Below, piece after piece: positions 16,522-24,545 of a DNA stretch of 40,099 bases (within the stretch, counting starts at the first letter, position 1; each line of letters starts with the position of its first letter). Source of the stretch: Nitrospinaceae bacterium (GTDB lineage: Bacteria > Nitrospinota_A > UBA7883 > JAJDBK01); NCBI GenBank assembly GCA_029261405.1, contig JAJDBK010000003.1:1-40099 (forward strand), given 5' to 3'. The notes beneath the pieces were generated by a model that was not told the origin of the DNA, did not search any database, and saw only the letters and a list, made by a program, of their open reading frames with translations. The position numbers were made by a program, and so were the translations under genes.

Positions 16522-16647
16522 ATGTCTGAGAACCCTGATCTGGCTCCAAAGGGTAGTTTCATCCTCATAATGGTGTTTTTTGCATCATTTGTGCTGTTCT
16601 ACCTGCTTAACTGGAAGCAACTTGCTGCCATCTGGCATGTAGGTTAG
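16522..16647 (+). CDS. 41-residue single-helix subunit, IIa-like
   Basis: Begins [13 protein letters not shown], then one hydrophobic helix (about 12-30) and a short periplasmic end. A good AAGGA site precedes the ATG. The layout, a P-K-G motif just before one helix with a total of about 40 residues, closely parallels subunit IIa of Thermus ba3 oxidase, a small B-family-specific subunit. It lies 24 bases after subunit I and before the terminator, so it belongs to the operon. Confidence 0.72.
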   Translation: MSENPDLAPKGSFILIMVFFASFVLFYLLNWKQLAAIWHVG

Positions 16648-16669
16648 TTCCGGTCAATTGACCTTGAAA

Positions 16670-16705
16670 CCCCGGTGGGTATATATTGCCCGCCGGGGTT
16701 TTTTT
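16670..16705 (+). terminator. Rho-independent terminator of the NO reductase-like operon
   Basis: 10-bp arms CCCCGGTGGG (16670-16679) and CCCGCCGGGG (16689-16698, one G-T pair), a nine-base loop, and seven T. It closes the four-gene operon. Confidence 0.93.
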
Positions 16706-17018
16706 ATGTAATTAACCGGGAACTTGTGTATGTGAAAAAGTTCAGCTTTCCGGTTGTTGATTATGACTTTAATCATGTCGAACTTTTTCCGGTTCATGTA
16801 GATTAAAAATGGAACCGGATACTCACACACAATAGATCCTTCATAAATTCCCGGATCTGTAGAAATCGCCTCTTTTTGAGGATGTTTTTCCGGTTTATTG
16901 GAAAAACGATTATCAGCAAACCGGGTTTTGAATCTTTTGACTATTGTGTGACATCTATAGTCGGGCGGACATAATTCTCGCCTGAAAATTCGGATATTCG
17001 AGGCTGGATATATAGCTT
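16706..17018. other. Intergenic region with nested inverted repeats
   Basis: No gene is seen. GAAAAAGTTC (16734-16743) and GAACTTTTTC (16780-16789) are perfect inverted 10-mers enclosing a second pair, TGATTA and TAATCA, separated by six bases. A further hairpin, GTTTTTCC (16884-16891) with GGAAAAAC (16900-16907), follows. The sequence is AT-rich and probably holds the promoter and operators of the SCO/cytochrome b operon, but no clear -35/-10 pair stands out. Confidence 0.6.
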
Positions 17019-17828
17019 ATGTTTAGGTGGCCGCAACAGATTATATCTCTCTTTATTCTTGCGATTGTTTTTGCTGGACCGGCTGGCGCAATCTCGGCTA
17101 TTGAAGAATCGGAAAAAGCTGTCGGAAAAAAAATGGGCAACTACAGGCTGATAGATCAGGATGGTGTGTTTACCCCCTTTTACACATTCATAGGTCATCC
17201 TGTCTTGCTTAACTTCATGTATACAAACTGCGTCGGTCCATGTCAGATAGCAAGCGCGGGTATCAGCAAAGTACGCAAATCCCTCAACCCGGAACTGGCG
17301 GCTCAATTGATAACGGTATCTATAACCCTGGATATCGACCGGGACAAACCACACATATTAAAAGAATTCGGTTACGGGTTTACCGACAGTTTCGAGAGCT
17401 GGAAGTTCGCCCGCGCCGACGAGATTACCCTGGAAAAAATGATCGCCGACCTGGGGTTCAAATATGAAAAGACGGAAATGGGGATGGATCATATGAACCG
17501 TCTGACCCTGATCGGCCCGGATGGAATAGTAAAGAAACATTTTTATGGCATGAATTACGACCCTGCCATAGTAGGCCCTGCCATAAAGGCGGTGGTCGAG
17601 GGGCGGGGTTTAAGCGAGGCTATCTCCGATTCATTGGGGCGTGTTCTTTTATACTGCTCCAATTACGACCCGATTACTAAGACTTACAGGGTCGATTTTA
17701 TGTTTGTTGCGATAGTTATATTTCAATATCTTCTGGTGATGGGATGCATCATTTTTTATTTTCGGGCGGGGATCGCGCGCATTTTCATGAAACTTATTAA
17801 GAGAGGCGATTATAAAGATGGAGTCTGA
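17019..17828 (+). CDS. SCO1/SenC copper chaperone with C-terminal membrane helix
   Basis: A periplasmic thioredoxin-fold copper chaperone that helps load CuA in subunit II. Of its 269 residues, 1-25 are a signal sequence. The copper-binding CVGPC (71-75) and a later His in GMDHMNR complete the Cys-x3-Cys/His site. A C-terminal helix (about 228-252) anchors it, an extension found in a subset of SCO proteins and also in the copy at 27014. Its position between the NO reductase-like operon and the cytochrome b fusion (overlapping it by 11 bases) suggests service to the CuA of the 14436 protein. No strong ribosome-binding site is seen. Confidence 0.88.
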   Translation: MFRWPQQIISLFILAIVFAGPAGAISAIEESEKAVGKKMGNYRLIDQDGVFTPFYTFIGHPVLLNFMYTNCVGPCQIASAGISKVRKSLNPELAAQLITVSITLDIDRDKPHILKEFGYGFTDSFESWKFARADEITLEKMIADLGFKYEKTEMGMDHMNRLTLIGPDGIVKKHFYGMNYDPAIVGPAIKAVVEGRGLSEAISDSLGRVLLYCSNYDPITKTYRVDFMFVAIVIFQYLLVMGCIIFYFRAGIARIFMKLIKRGDYKDGV

Positions 17829-19479
17829 GAATAGTGGCGTAAAAAAAGAGGCAAAAGCCGCTCCACGCGGTTACAAAAAATCGAACAAACAGGTTCCGGC
17901 TATTCTTGCGCCGGGGAATTATCTGCTTGTGCGAATACAGGAGGCGTTTAACCTGATATTCACCCCCGCCATGAATCCTCTCTATTATCTTGGCGCAATA
18001 ACGTTCCTCTTTTTCTGGGTGATTCTCGGTTCCGGCGCCTATTTATATCTCTTTTACAACATGAGCCCGGATGGCGCATACGAATCGATCAGATACATAA
18101 GCGAGGATCAGAAATATTACGGCGGTATCATTCGTTCAATGCACAGATACGCATCCGACGGGATCGTGATCGTCATACTTATTCATGTATTCCAGGTATT
18201 TTTCTCCGACAGGTTCAGGCAATACAGGTGGGTCGCATGGGTGTCTGGCGCAGCCATTCTTCCTGTTATATGGTTTGAGGGAGCGTCTGGTTATTTTCTG
18301 GTGTGGGACAAGCCGGCTCAGGCTTTGGCTATGGCCCTTTCCGATATGATGGATGTCCTGCCGCTGAATGCGGACCCGGTTCAGCGCAACTTCCTCACTC
18401 CAGACCACATCAACGCACTCCTCTTTTTCGTCATGAGTTACCTGCACCTTGCGATCCCGTTACTCTTGCTTATACTGGCGTGGGTTCATTGTATGCGCAT
18501 CTCCATGCCTCTGATTCATCCGCCAAAATCTGTAACCATTGTCATCCTCTCCTCCCTGGTGGCCCTCGCCCTCATAAAACCCGCCGCAAGTGGTGAGCCG
18601 GCCAACCTGATGGAACTTGTGGGCTCTACACAGGTCGACTGGTTTTTTGTTGGCATGTTTCCGCTAATGCATCTTCTCGATATTACCCCGTTAACAGCAT
18701 GGATCGCAGGAAGTCTGTTTGCCACTGTTTTTGTAGCTCTTCCATGGATTGTACCCGGTCCCAATAAATCTGAGGTAGAGAGACCTGCTTTTGAGCAGGC
18801 GCCGATTGAGGTCGATAACGACAAGTGTAAAGCGTGTGTATTGTGCCAACAGGCGTGCCCCTTTGAGGCGATGGTGGTAGAGAAATTTCCGGAAGGGTCA
18901 CCGACTGCGGGAAGGGCGGTCGTATCGCCAGAAAAATGCTCCGAATGCGGATTCTGCGTCAACGCATGTGAGTTTGGCCTTGTATCGATGGGCGGTGTGA
19001 ACAAAATAACGATGCAAACATATATCGAGAGCCTTTTCCAGCCTCAGAAGGGGAGAGTGACTCCGACATCCTTGGCGTTTGTATGTGAAAGAAGTTTCAA
19101 CCAGGAGGGGTTTTACTCTGGAGATAGAAAACGGCTCGCATCAAACGAAGAGGTGGCGAGTGTAGTGATCCCTTGTGTAGGAATCTTGAGCCAGACGATT
19201 ATTGACGCCAGCTTCAAGGCCGGGGCGAAGGGAGTCTTTGTGGTCGATTGCAGACCGCTCGATTGCCACTACAGGGAGGCTCGCAGAAGGCTGAAACTGA
19301 GTGACGATCCGGAAAGACAGAAATTCCATATCGAAAACATGGAGGGGGATAACCTTAAGGTTCTTTCAGTCTCTCCGTTTGAGACGGAAGCGTTGGTAAA
19401 AAAGATCAACGAGTTTAACGAGGCGGTCAAGGGCGCAAAGAAGGTTGATGAATCCAATATGAAAGATGGTGAGGTCTGA
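17818..19479 (+). CDS. Cytochrome b fused to a 2[4Fe-4S] ferredoxin and an MvhD-type domain
   Basis: 553 residues. The N-terminal half is a diheme cytochrome b of bc/b6f type with about seven helices (55-312): His109/His123 and His210/His224 are spaced as the two bis-His heme pairs. The Qo PEWY motif is altered to VDWF (273-276). Then comes a ferredoxin with two full CxxCxxCxxxC motifs (Cys337-347 and Cys374-384). The end (about 418-540) is an MvhD/FlpD domain with Cys423, Cys453, Cys478 and Cys483, including CRPLDCHY; in methanogens this domain links hydrogenase or formate dehydrogenase to heterodisulfide reductase. No Rieske or cytochrome c1 gene is adjacent. Inference: electron transfer between quinone and a soluble iron-sulfur partner. 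The soluble domains should face the cytoplasm. Confidence 0.86.
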   Translation: MESENSGVKKEAKAAPRGYKKSNKQVPAILAPGNYLLVRIQEAFNLIFTPAMNPLYYLGAITFLFFWVILGSGAYLYLFYNMSPDGAYESIRYISEDQKYYGGIIRSMHRYASDGIVIVILIHVFQVFFSDRFRQYRWVAWVSGAAILPVIWFEGASGYFLVWDKPAQALAMALSDMMDVLPLNADPVQRNFLTPDHINALLFFVMSYLHLAIPLLLLILAWVHCMRISMPLIHPPKSVTIVILSSLVALALIKPAASGEPANLMELVGSTQVDWFFVGMFPLMHLLDITPLTAWIAGSLFATVFVALPWIVPGPNKSEVERPAFEQAPIEVDNDKCKACVLCQQACPFEAMVVEKFPEGSPTAGRAVVSPEKCSECGFCVNACEFGLVSMGGVNKITMQTYIESLFQPQKGRVTPTSLAFVCERSFNQEGFYSGDRKRLASNEEVASVVIPCVGILSQTIIDASFKAGAKGVFVVDCRPLDCHYREARRRLKLSDDPERQKFHIENMEGDNLKVLSVSPFETEALVKKINEFNEAVKGAKKVDESNMKDGEV

Positions 19480-19480
19480 T

Positions 19481-20035
19481 ATGAGTAGCTCAAAACTTAA
19501 TCTTGGCGGAATTGTGACATTGATGGCGCCTATCGTCCTGATCTTCTTCTTGTCGACTTCGCCAGGCTACACTTATCATCAGCCTGATGAATCGATGATA
19601 ATCGTCTCTTTCAAGAAAACGACTGAGAGAAGGACCTTATGTGACGATAGCCAGATGGAGGATTTCAGAAGTACCGAGGATACCCAGAGATCACATATGA
19701 GGAAAAAAGGTCGTAATTGCGGCAGTCGTGATCGTGTCTCGCTTGAGATGATAATAAACATGGATGGCGATGAGAGGTTTAACGGTCTGATTCAACCCAG
19801 CGGACTTAACTCTGATGGCGTTGTGTTCATATATGAAAGGTTCTCTATAAAAGCTGGAGACCATACGATAGAGGTGAAGGTTCGGGACAATAAAGATCCG
19901 AATGCGGAGTTCAAAACTTTCAAGGAAAGTATTTCGTTGAAAGGTCACGAGATCGCCGTTATCGATTATGACAAGGGGAAAGACTCCTTTTTTCTAATTA
20001 CGGGCGATTCAACCTTCCGTACTATGGCTAAGTAA
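19481..20035 (+). CDS. Membrane-anchored protein of unknown function
   Basis: 184 residues. An N-terminal helix (about 9-27) leads to an extracytoplasmic beta-rich domain with the pattern SIKAGDHTIEVKVRD, as in small immunoglobulin-like or carbohydrate-binding folds. Cys54 and Cys80 may pair. ATG at 19481 lies one base after the stop of the cytochrome b fusion with GGTGAGG upstream, so the two are probably co-translated. It converges with and overlaps by eight bases the heme O synthase on the other strand. Not recognised; a subunit or assembly factor for the fusion protein is possible. Confidence 0.65.
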   Translation: MSSSKLNLGGIVTLMAPIVLIFFLSTSPGYTYHQPDESMIIVSFKKTTERRTLCDDSQMEDFRSTEDTQRSHMRKKGRNCGSRDRVSLEMIINMDGDERFNGLIQPSGLNSDGVVFIYERFSIKAGDHTIEVKVRDNKDPNAEFKTFKESISLKGHEIAVIDYDKGKDSFFLITGDSTFRTMAK

Positions 20036-20912
20036 TATCGAGGACCATCGCGGTTACCAGAATCGGTAGCTGGGCGAGGGAGAAGAAAAATATACGCATG
20101 GCCAGATGGCTGTCGGATATGAGAAACAAGAGCGACATGGTTATGTGTACGCCTCCCACCAGCAGAGCTATCACCAGATAGTAGACCCCTGTCATACCGA
20201 ATGTGTATGGCAGGATCGTAACCACGGTCATGAGTCCGGCCCAAAGGGCGATTCTCCGTTTTGTCGCTGATACTCCCATTGCCACAGGATGGTTTTGTAC
20301 ACCAGCGGCCCTGTATTCATCGATATATTTCAACGCCAATGCCCAGAAATGAGGGTGTTGCCAGGCGAAGATCAGAAGAAACAGGATGAATGCGTAGATA
20401 TCGAGTTCAGGTTTAATAGCCGCATAACCGATCACAGGCGGCAGAGCGCCACCCACACCACCTATGTATGTGGCCATTGGTGTCTGTCTCTTGGTGAATG
20501 CTGTATAAAGAATCACATATATAAAGATAGCGGAAAAGTTGAGAAACGCCACCATGCCGTTTACAAAGATGCCCGATATGGCCACCGAAACAAACGACAG
20601 GGAGAGTCCCATAGCAAGGACCGTACCCGGTTGAGCTTTCCCGGAAGGTATCGGACGTTTTCTGGTCCGTATCATTATCCGGTCGATATCCTTGTCGATG
20701 AAATTGTTGAGTGACGCCGCTCCACCAGTGGCAAGCCCGACCGCCAGAAGGTTCCAGAAGATAAGATTGCCCGCTGGAACAGCGCCATGCGCCATATACA
20801 TTCCACTTAAGGTGGAGATCAGCACCATGAGGATGATGAAAGGTTTAGTTACAATCAGATAACCTTTAAGGCGAGCCGAGAGGGGGAAGTCGGTTTTCTG
20901 GATGGTTGTCAT
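20028..20912 (-). CDS. ctaB: Protoheme IX farnesyltransferase (heme O synthase), copy 1
   Basis: An integral-membrane prenyltransferase that adds a farnesyl group to heme B to make heme O, the precursor of heme A. The 294 residues have about nine helices and the two Asp-rich motifs of the UbiA superfamily: NNFIDKDIDRIM (about 65-76) and a second loop region around KYIDEYRAAGVQNHP. It is one of two ctaB copies here (the other is at 31192). It lies convergent to the cytochrome b operon and near the NO reductase-like genes rather than with an oxidase, so it may supply the heme of that enzyme. Identity is firm; the specific client is inferred. Confidence 0.93.
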   Translation of the reverse strand: MTTIQKTDFPLSARLKGYLIVTKPFIILMVLISTLSGMYMAHGAVPAGNLIFWNLLAVGLATGGAASLNNFIDKDIDRIMIRTRKRPIPSGKAQPGTVLAMGLSLSFVSVAISGIFVNGMVAFLNFSAIFIYVILYTAFTKRQTPMATYIGGVGGALPPVIGYAAIKPELDIYAFILFLLIFAWQHPHFWALALKYIDEYRAAGVQNHPVAMGVSATKRRIALWAGLMTVVTILPYTFGMTGVYYLVIALLVGGVHITMSLLFLISDSHLAMRIFFFSLAQLPILVTAMVLDIT

Positions 20913-21036
20913 CGTAAAACCGCCTGGTGAGACAACATATTTTATTTAATTTAGCTCACTATTTAAGGTTGATGACTCCCTCTATTGTAGAATTAACGGT
21001 TTGAGTATGCAATAACCTGTTTGAATGGAATAAAAC

Positions 21037-21390
21037 GTGCGACGAAATATCATTGATCTTACGGTTGTCCTGGCTCTGTTCGCTCTTGGGGTGGCGAGAA
21101 TAAATGAGGTCGATCTCACCTTTTTCGGAATGGACAAGGATCAGGTACGCGAATATTTCTTTCACATCATGGCGGGTACATTTTTCGGATGGTCGTTATT
21201 CGCCGGGTCGAGCGAAATAATGGAGTCGTTCAGGACGGAAAAAAACCGGGCGGTCGCTGTCTGCGCGGTTGTGGCGCCTCTACTCTTCCTGATTCTCGCC
21301 CACCAGACCCGCGACACCATCAACGATGGTCCCGCCACCATAGGAATATCATTAGGTTATCTGACCGGGTATTTGCGGGGAAAGCCCTGA
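21037..21390 (+). CDS. Small membrane protein of unknown function
   Basis: 117 residues with GTG start and weak GGAA upstream. About three hydrophobic helices (5-22, 44-60, 75-92) with charged loops. It is divergent from ctaB copy 1. No family recognised. A 28-bp piece of its coding end is duplicated downstream of its stop. Confidence 0.55.
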   Translation: MRRNIIDLTVVLALFALGVARINEVDLTFFGMDKDQVREYFFHIMAGTFFGWSLFAGSSEIMESFRTEKNRAVAVCAVVAPLLFLILAHQTRDTINDGPATIGISLGYLTGYLRGKP

Positions 21391-21436
21391 TCCGTCTGTA
21401 AGGTTATGCCATCAACGATGGTCCCGCCACCATAGG
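21317..21436 (+). repeat. 28-bp direct repeat spanning the end of a gene
   Basis: The 28 bases at 21317-21344 (starting CCATCAACGATGG) recur identically at 21409-21436, 92 bp apart. The first copy is coding (the 21037 gene), the second noncoding. Each copy begins with a CCAT-CAACG-ATGG dyad. Confidence 0.9.
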
Positions 21437-21561
21437 GCTTTTGTCGCGCCTTATCTCTCCAGCGTAAAAGCAGACATGCAAGTTTCCCGAAATTGATCTG
21501 CAAAAAAAAGGTTCATGGTCTAAAATAGGCGAATTAACGGAAATAGGTTGGGTCTGATCGA

Positions 21562-21948
21562 ATGAGCAAAAGAACAATAGAAACGGATGCCGCCCCTACA
21601 GCTATTGGCGCATACTCCCAGGCGATTATCGCAAACGGGTTCATTTTTACCGCCGGTCAGATCGGTCTCGATCCGGCTACAGGTGTTATTGTCGAGGGGG
21701 GAGTCGCGCTCCAGGCGGAAAGGGTAATGGCGAACCTCAACGCTGTACTGACAGCGGGGAACTCAAGTTTCAATGCTGTGGTAAAAACAACCATCTACCT
21801 TGCCAATATAAATGATTTCGCCAAAGTGAACGAAATCTACGCTAAAGCTATGGGTGGCGCCATGCCGGCAAGATCCACCATAGAGGCGGGCGCTCTTCCC
21901 CTCGGAGCCTTGGTTGAGATAGATATGATCGCAATGGTACGGGAATAG
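21562..21948 (+). CDS. ridA: RidA family enamine/imine deaminase
   Basis: RidA hydrolyses reactive 2-aminoacrylate and related imines made by PLP enzymes (cytosolic trimer). The 128 residues match the family length. Seen are the opening APTAIGAYSQA, FTAGQIGLDP, the central NL-AVL-AGNSS helix and the signature MPARSTIEAGALPLGALVEIDMIA with the conserved substrate-binding Arg. GGTTGGG lies upstream of the ATG. It is followed after five bases by yicC. Confidence 0.95.
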   Translation: MSKRTIETDAAPTAIGAYSQAIIANGFIFTAGQIGLDPATGVIVEGGVALQAERVMANLNAVLTAGNSSFNAVVKTTIYLANINDFAKVNEIYAKAMGGAMPARSTIEAGALPLGALVEIDMIAMVRE

Positions 21949-21953
21949 TCGGC

Positions 21954-22832
21954 ATGACAATGTCGATGACCGGCTATGGCCGGGCCGAACGGAGCGAAGA
22001 TGGTAAAACCGCCTGTGTAGAGGTAAAATCGGTCAACCACCGGTTTCTGGAGGTGAACGTAAAATCGACCGGCAAGCTCTTCGCCGTGGAGGATTGTGTT
22101 CGCAAGACCGTAAAGAAAAGATTCGAGCGGGGATATTTCGACATTAACGTGGTTCTGACGGTAGACGAGAAGGATGAACCCGAGGTTGTCATACAGGAGC
22201 CTCTGCTTAAGGGGTATATGAAGGCGGCCAGGGAGATGTCTGAAAATTACGGATTGAGCTATCCGCCCGCCTTTGGAGAACTGATCCAGATCAAGGATCT
22301 TTTCTGCGTAAAGAATGGAGAGGTTATTCCCGGCGACTGGAACGGGCTGGTTGGCTCAGCGCTCTGTGATTCCCTCGAACAGGTCGAAACTACAAGGAAG
22401 AATGAAGGCGCCTTAACGGAGAGCGAAACCCTGGAGAGACTCGACGGCATAGAAAAAACCATAGGTATTATTTCGAACGAACACGATTCCGTGGCTGATG
22501 TTCGATGTGAAAAACTGATAGAACGGATAAAAAAACTGGCGGGTGATATCGAACTTGATGACGCGCGTATAGCCCAGGAGGCGGCGATCCTCGTGGACAA
22601 AGCCGATATAAGTGAAGAGCTTATGCGGATGCGATCCCACCTCGTACAGGTGAAAAATCTTTTCGGGTCTGGGGCTCCGGTCGGCAGGAAACTCGAATTT
22701 TTTATCCAGGAGATCAATCGTGAAACGAACACTATCGGCTCAAAGACAATATCTCCAGAGGCGACCAACATGGTGGTACAGATAAAAAGCGAACTGGAAA
22801 AATTGCGGGAACAGGCGCAGAATCTGGAATGA
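21954..22832 (+). CDS. yicC: YicC family endoribonuclease
   Basis: YicC-type endoribonucleases act on small and messenger RNAs; they are widespread and usually sit next to gmk, as here. The 292 residues are full length. The start MTMSMTGYGRAE, the EVKSVNHRFLEV block (about 23-34) and the C-terminal KTISPEATNMVVQIKSELEK with REQAQNLE are family signatures. ATG at 21954 or 21960 is possible; the first is used. It overlaps gmk by four bases. Confidence 0.95.
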   Translation: MTMSMTGYGRAERSEDGKTACVEVKSVNHRFLEVNVKSTGKLFAVEDCVRKTVKKRFERGYFDINVVLTVDEKDEPEVVIQEPLLKGYMKAAREMSENYGLSYPPAFGELIQIKDLFCVKNGEVIPGDWNGLVGSALCDSLEQVETTRKNEGALTESETLERLDGIEKTIGIISNEHDSVADVRCEKLIERIKKLAGDIELDDARIAQEAAILVDKADISEELMRMRSHLVQVKNLFGSGAPVGRKLEFFIQEINRETNTIGSKTISPEATNMVVQIKSELEKLREQAQNLE

Positions 22833-23437
22833 GCGGTAGCGTTGAGAGGAGAAGGGGAGGGCTGTTCGTTCTGTGCGGACCGTCCGGGGTGGGAAAAACC
22901 AGCGTAGCCGAGCTTGCCATTGCTAAGATAGACTCCCTTACCAGGTCGGTATCCCATACAACCCGACCCATCCGCGAGGGGGAAAACAACGGTGTCGATT
23001 ACCATTTTGTAACCGATCAGCAATTTCAGTCGATGGTTGATGATGACGACTTTATAGAATGGGCGAAGGTCCACTGCAACTGCTACGGCACCTCGATTGG
23101 CGCTGTAAAGAAAGTTGTGGAGGTGGAGAAGGCGGACCTTGTCCTGGTGATAGACGTTCAGGGCGCCGAAACCTTGAGGGAAAAGGGGATCAATTTTACA
23201 GGTGTGTTTCTCTTGCCCCCTTCCATGGAGGAACTTGCGCATCGCCTTGCGGGGAGAGGTGACACCAGCGACGACGATATCGATCTTAGAATGAAAAACG
23301 CCACAGAAGAAATGGCGAGCCGTGACAAATTCGATTTTCAGATAATTAACAATAACCTGTATGAAGCGGTGGAGGAGTTTTGCGCCATTATAACCGCCGA
23401 AAAACTGCGGACATCAAACAGGATTATCAAGCTGTAA
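22829..23437 (+). CDS. gmk: Guanylate kinase
   Basis: Phosphorylates GMP to GDP using ATP (cytosolic). The 202 residues match the usual length. P-loop GPSGVGKTS (17-25), the GMP-binding SVSHTTRPIREGE segment, VDYHFV, and FIEWAKVHCNCYGTS are all present. Translationally coupled to yicC through an ATGA overlap. rpoZ, which often follows gmk, is not here. Confidence 0.97.
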   Translation: MSGSVERRRGGLFVLCGPSGVGKTSVAELAIAKIDSLTRSVSHTTRPIREGENNGVDYHFVTDQQFQSMVDDDDFIEWAKVHCNCYGTSIGAVKKVVEVEKADLVLVIDVQGAETLREKGINFTGVFLLPPSMEELAHRLAGRGDTSDDDIDLRMKNATEEMASRDKFDFQIINNNLYEAVEEFCAIITAEKLRTSNRIIKL

Positions 23438-23451
23438 ACAGGATGATTTAA

Positions 23452-24096
23452 ATGACAATAAGAACTTTTGTAGCGATTGTACTAATGACAGCGGCCGCCT
23501 TCGGTGTACGGGCCATTCTGCTGGCAAACTTCGGGCCGCCCGAAATGGAACCGGCTAAACCGATTCCATACAAGGATTTTGACCGGTCCAAGTATATGAC
23601 AGGCGCCCCCCTCGACGGGAAATATCTCTTTACCGATCAGGGCGGGAAACCGTTTGATCTCGCAACATGGTACGACAAACCGCTGGTGGTCTCTTACATG
23701 TTCACCAAATGTGGCGATGTATGCCCTGCTATCACGGCAAGCCTGATGAAAGTTGTAGAAGAAGTCGGGTCAGGTTTCGGGAAAGATTTTCGTATCGTTT
23801 CCATAGGTTTTGACACCGCCAACGACACTGTTCCTGAGATGAAGAAGTTCGGGGAGCGGTTTACGAAAGATTTTACGAACTGGAAATTTCTCTCAGGTGA
23901 TGATGAGACCACCAAGAAACTCTCTGAAAAACTGGGGATTGCCTATATGCCAGGGCCGGACAAAGTGTCTTGGGCTCACTCAATTGGGGTCACAGTTGTT
24001 TACGATGGAAAGGTCTACAGACAGGTCAAAGGCTCAAATTTCCCCGCCGATGACGTTTTATCCAAGGTAAAGTCCGCGCTGGCCGGAACGCCCTGA
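23452..24096 (+). CDS. SCO1/SenC copper chaperone
   Basis: 214 residues: an N-terminal membrane anchor or signal (about 5-25), then a thioredoxin-fold domain with the copper motif CGDVCP (87-92) and a later His in WAHSIG (about 167). Unlike the copies at 17019 and 27014 it has no C-terminal helix. It follows gmk by 14 bases and overlaps the CtaM-like gene by one base, so the pair is likely an assembly unit for the oxidase operon downstream. Confidence 0.92.
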   Translation: MTIRTFVAIVLMTAAAFGVRAILLANFGPPEMEPAKPIPYKDFDRSKYMTGAPLDGKYLFTDQGGKPFDLATWYDKPLVVSYMFTKCGDVCPAITASLMKVVEEVGSGFGKDFRIVSIGFDTANDTVPEMKKFGERFTKDFTNWKFLSGDDETTKKLSEKLGIAYMPGPDKVSWAHSIGVTVVYDGKVYRQVKGSNFPADDVLSKVKSALAGTP

Positions 24097-24482
24097 TGTT
24101 ATTCTACATAATAGAGGGAGCGGTACCGGTCCTGACCTGGTTTCTGGTGGTGGCGCTGATACGCGCTTTTGCAAAGGATTACGAACGGCACCAGAAAACG
24201 GCCAAAATCCACGCCCTGCTCACTCTATCATCGTGTGCGCTCGTATTTATACTGGTCCGGCTGGGGCATTCTCTCGATAAAGGCTCCGCGCCAGAATGGA
24301 TTCTCACCGTCCATCTAATCATCATCTATTTAATGATTCCCTCCCTGGTAGCCTTAATGGTGACAGGCTCAAAGCGAATCCGCGCCGTTCACGTCCCACT
24401 GGCTTATTTCTACACCGTAAACTGGGTACTGGCCCTAGTGACAGGTTGCATGATCTTTCTCTTCAGCAAAGGCTATATTTAG
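24096..24482 (+). CDS. DUF420 (CtaM-like) membrane protein
   Basis: 128 residues, four transmembrane helices. The pattern of His residues (HQKTAKIHALL, LGHSLDKG, TVHLIIIYLMIPSLVALM, VHVPLAYFYTVNWVLALVTG) is that of the DUF420 family. CtaM, a member in Firmicutes, is needed for maturation of an aa3 oxidase. It is placed right after an SCO gene, consistent with such a role. The start codon overlaps the SCO stop. Confidence 0.85.
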   Translation: MLFYIIEGAVPVLTWFLVVALIRAFAKDYERHQKTAKIHALLTLSSCALVFILVRLGHSLDKGSAPEWILTVHLIIIYLMIPSLVALMVTGSKRIRAVHVPLAYFYTVNWVLALVTGCMIFLFSKGYI

Positions 24483-24545
24483 CCCAGCCCAGATTAAAAG
24501 CTTGATGAATCACACATGGAATAAACCTTTTTCAGAGGTTTCAGA

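Noticed and set aside
22259-23242. A 327-codon open frame opposite yicC and gmk
   Set aside because: Both plus-strand genes are firmly identified, and the antisense translation is low-complexity Ser-rich sequence.
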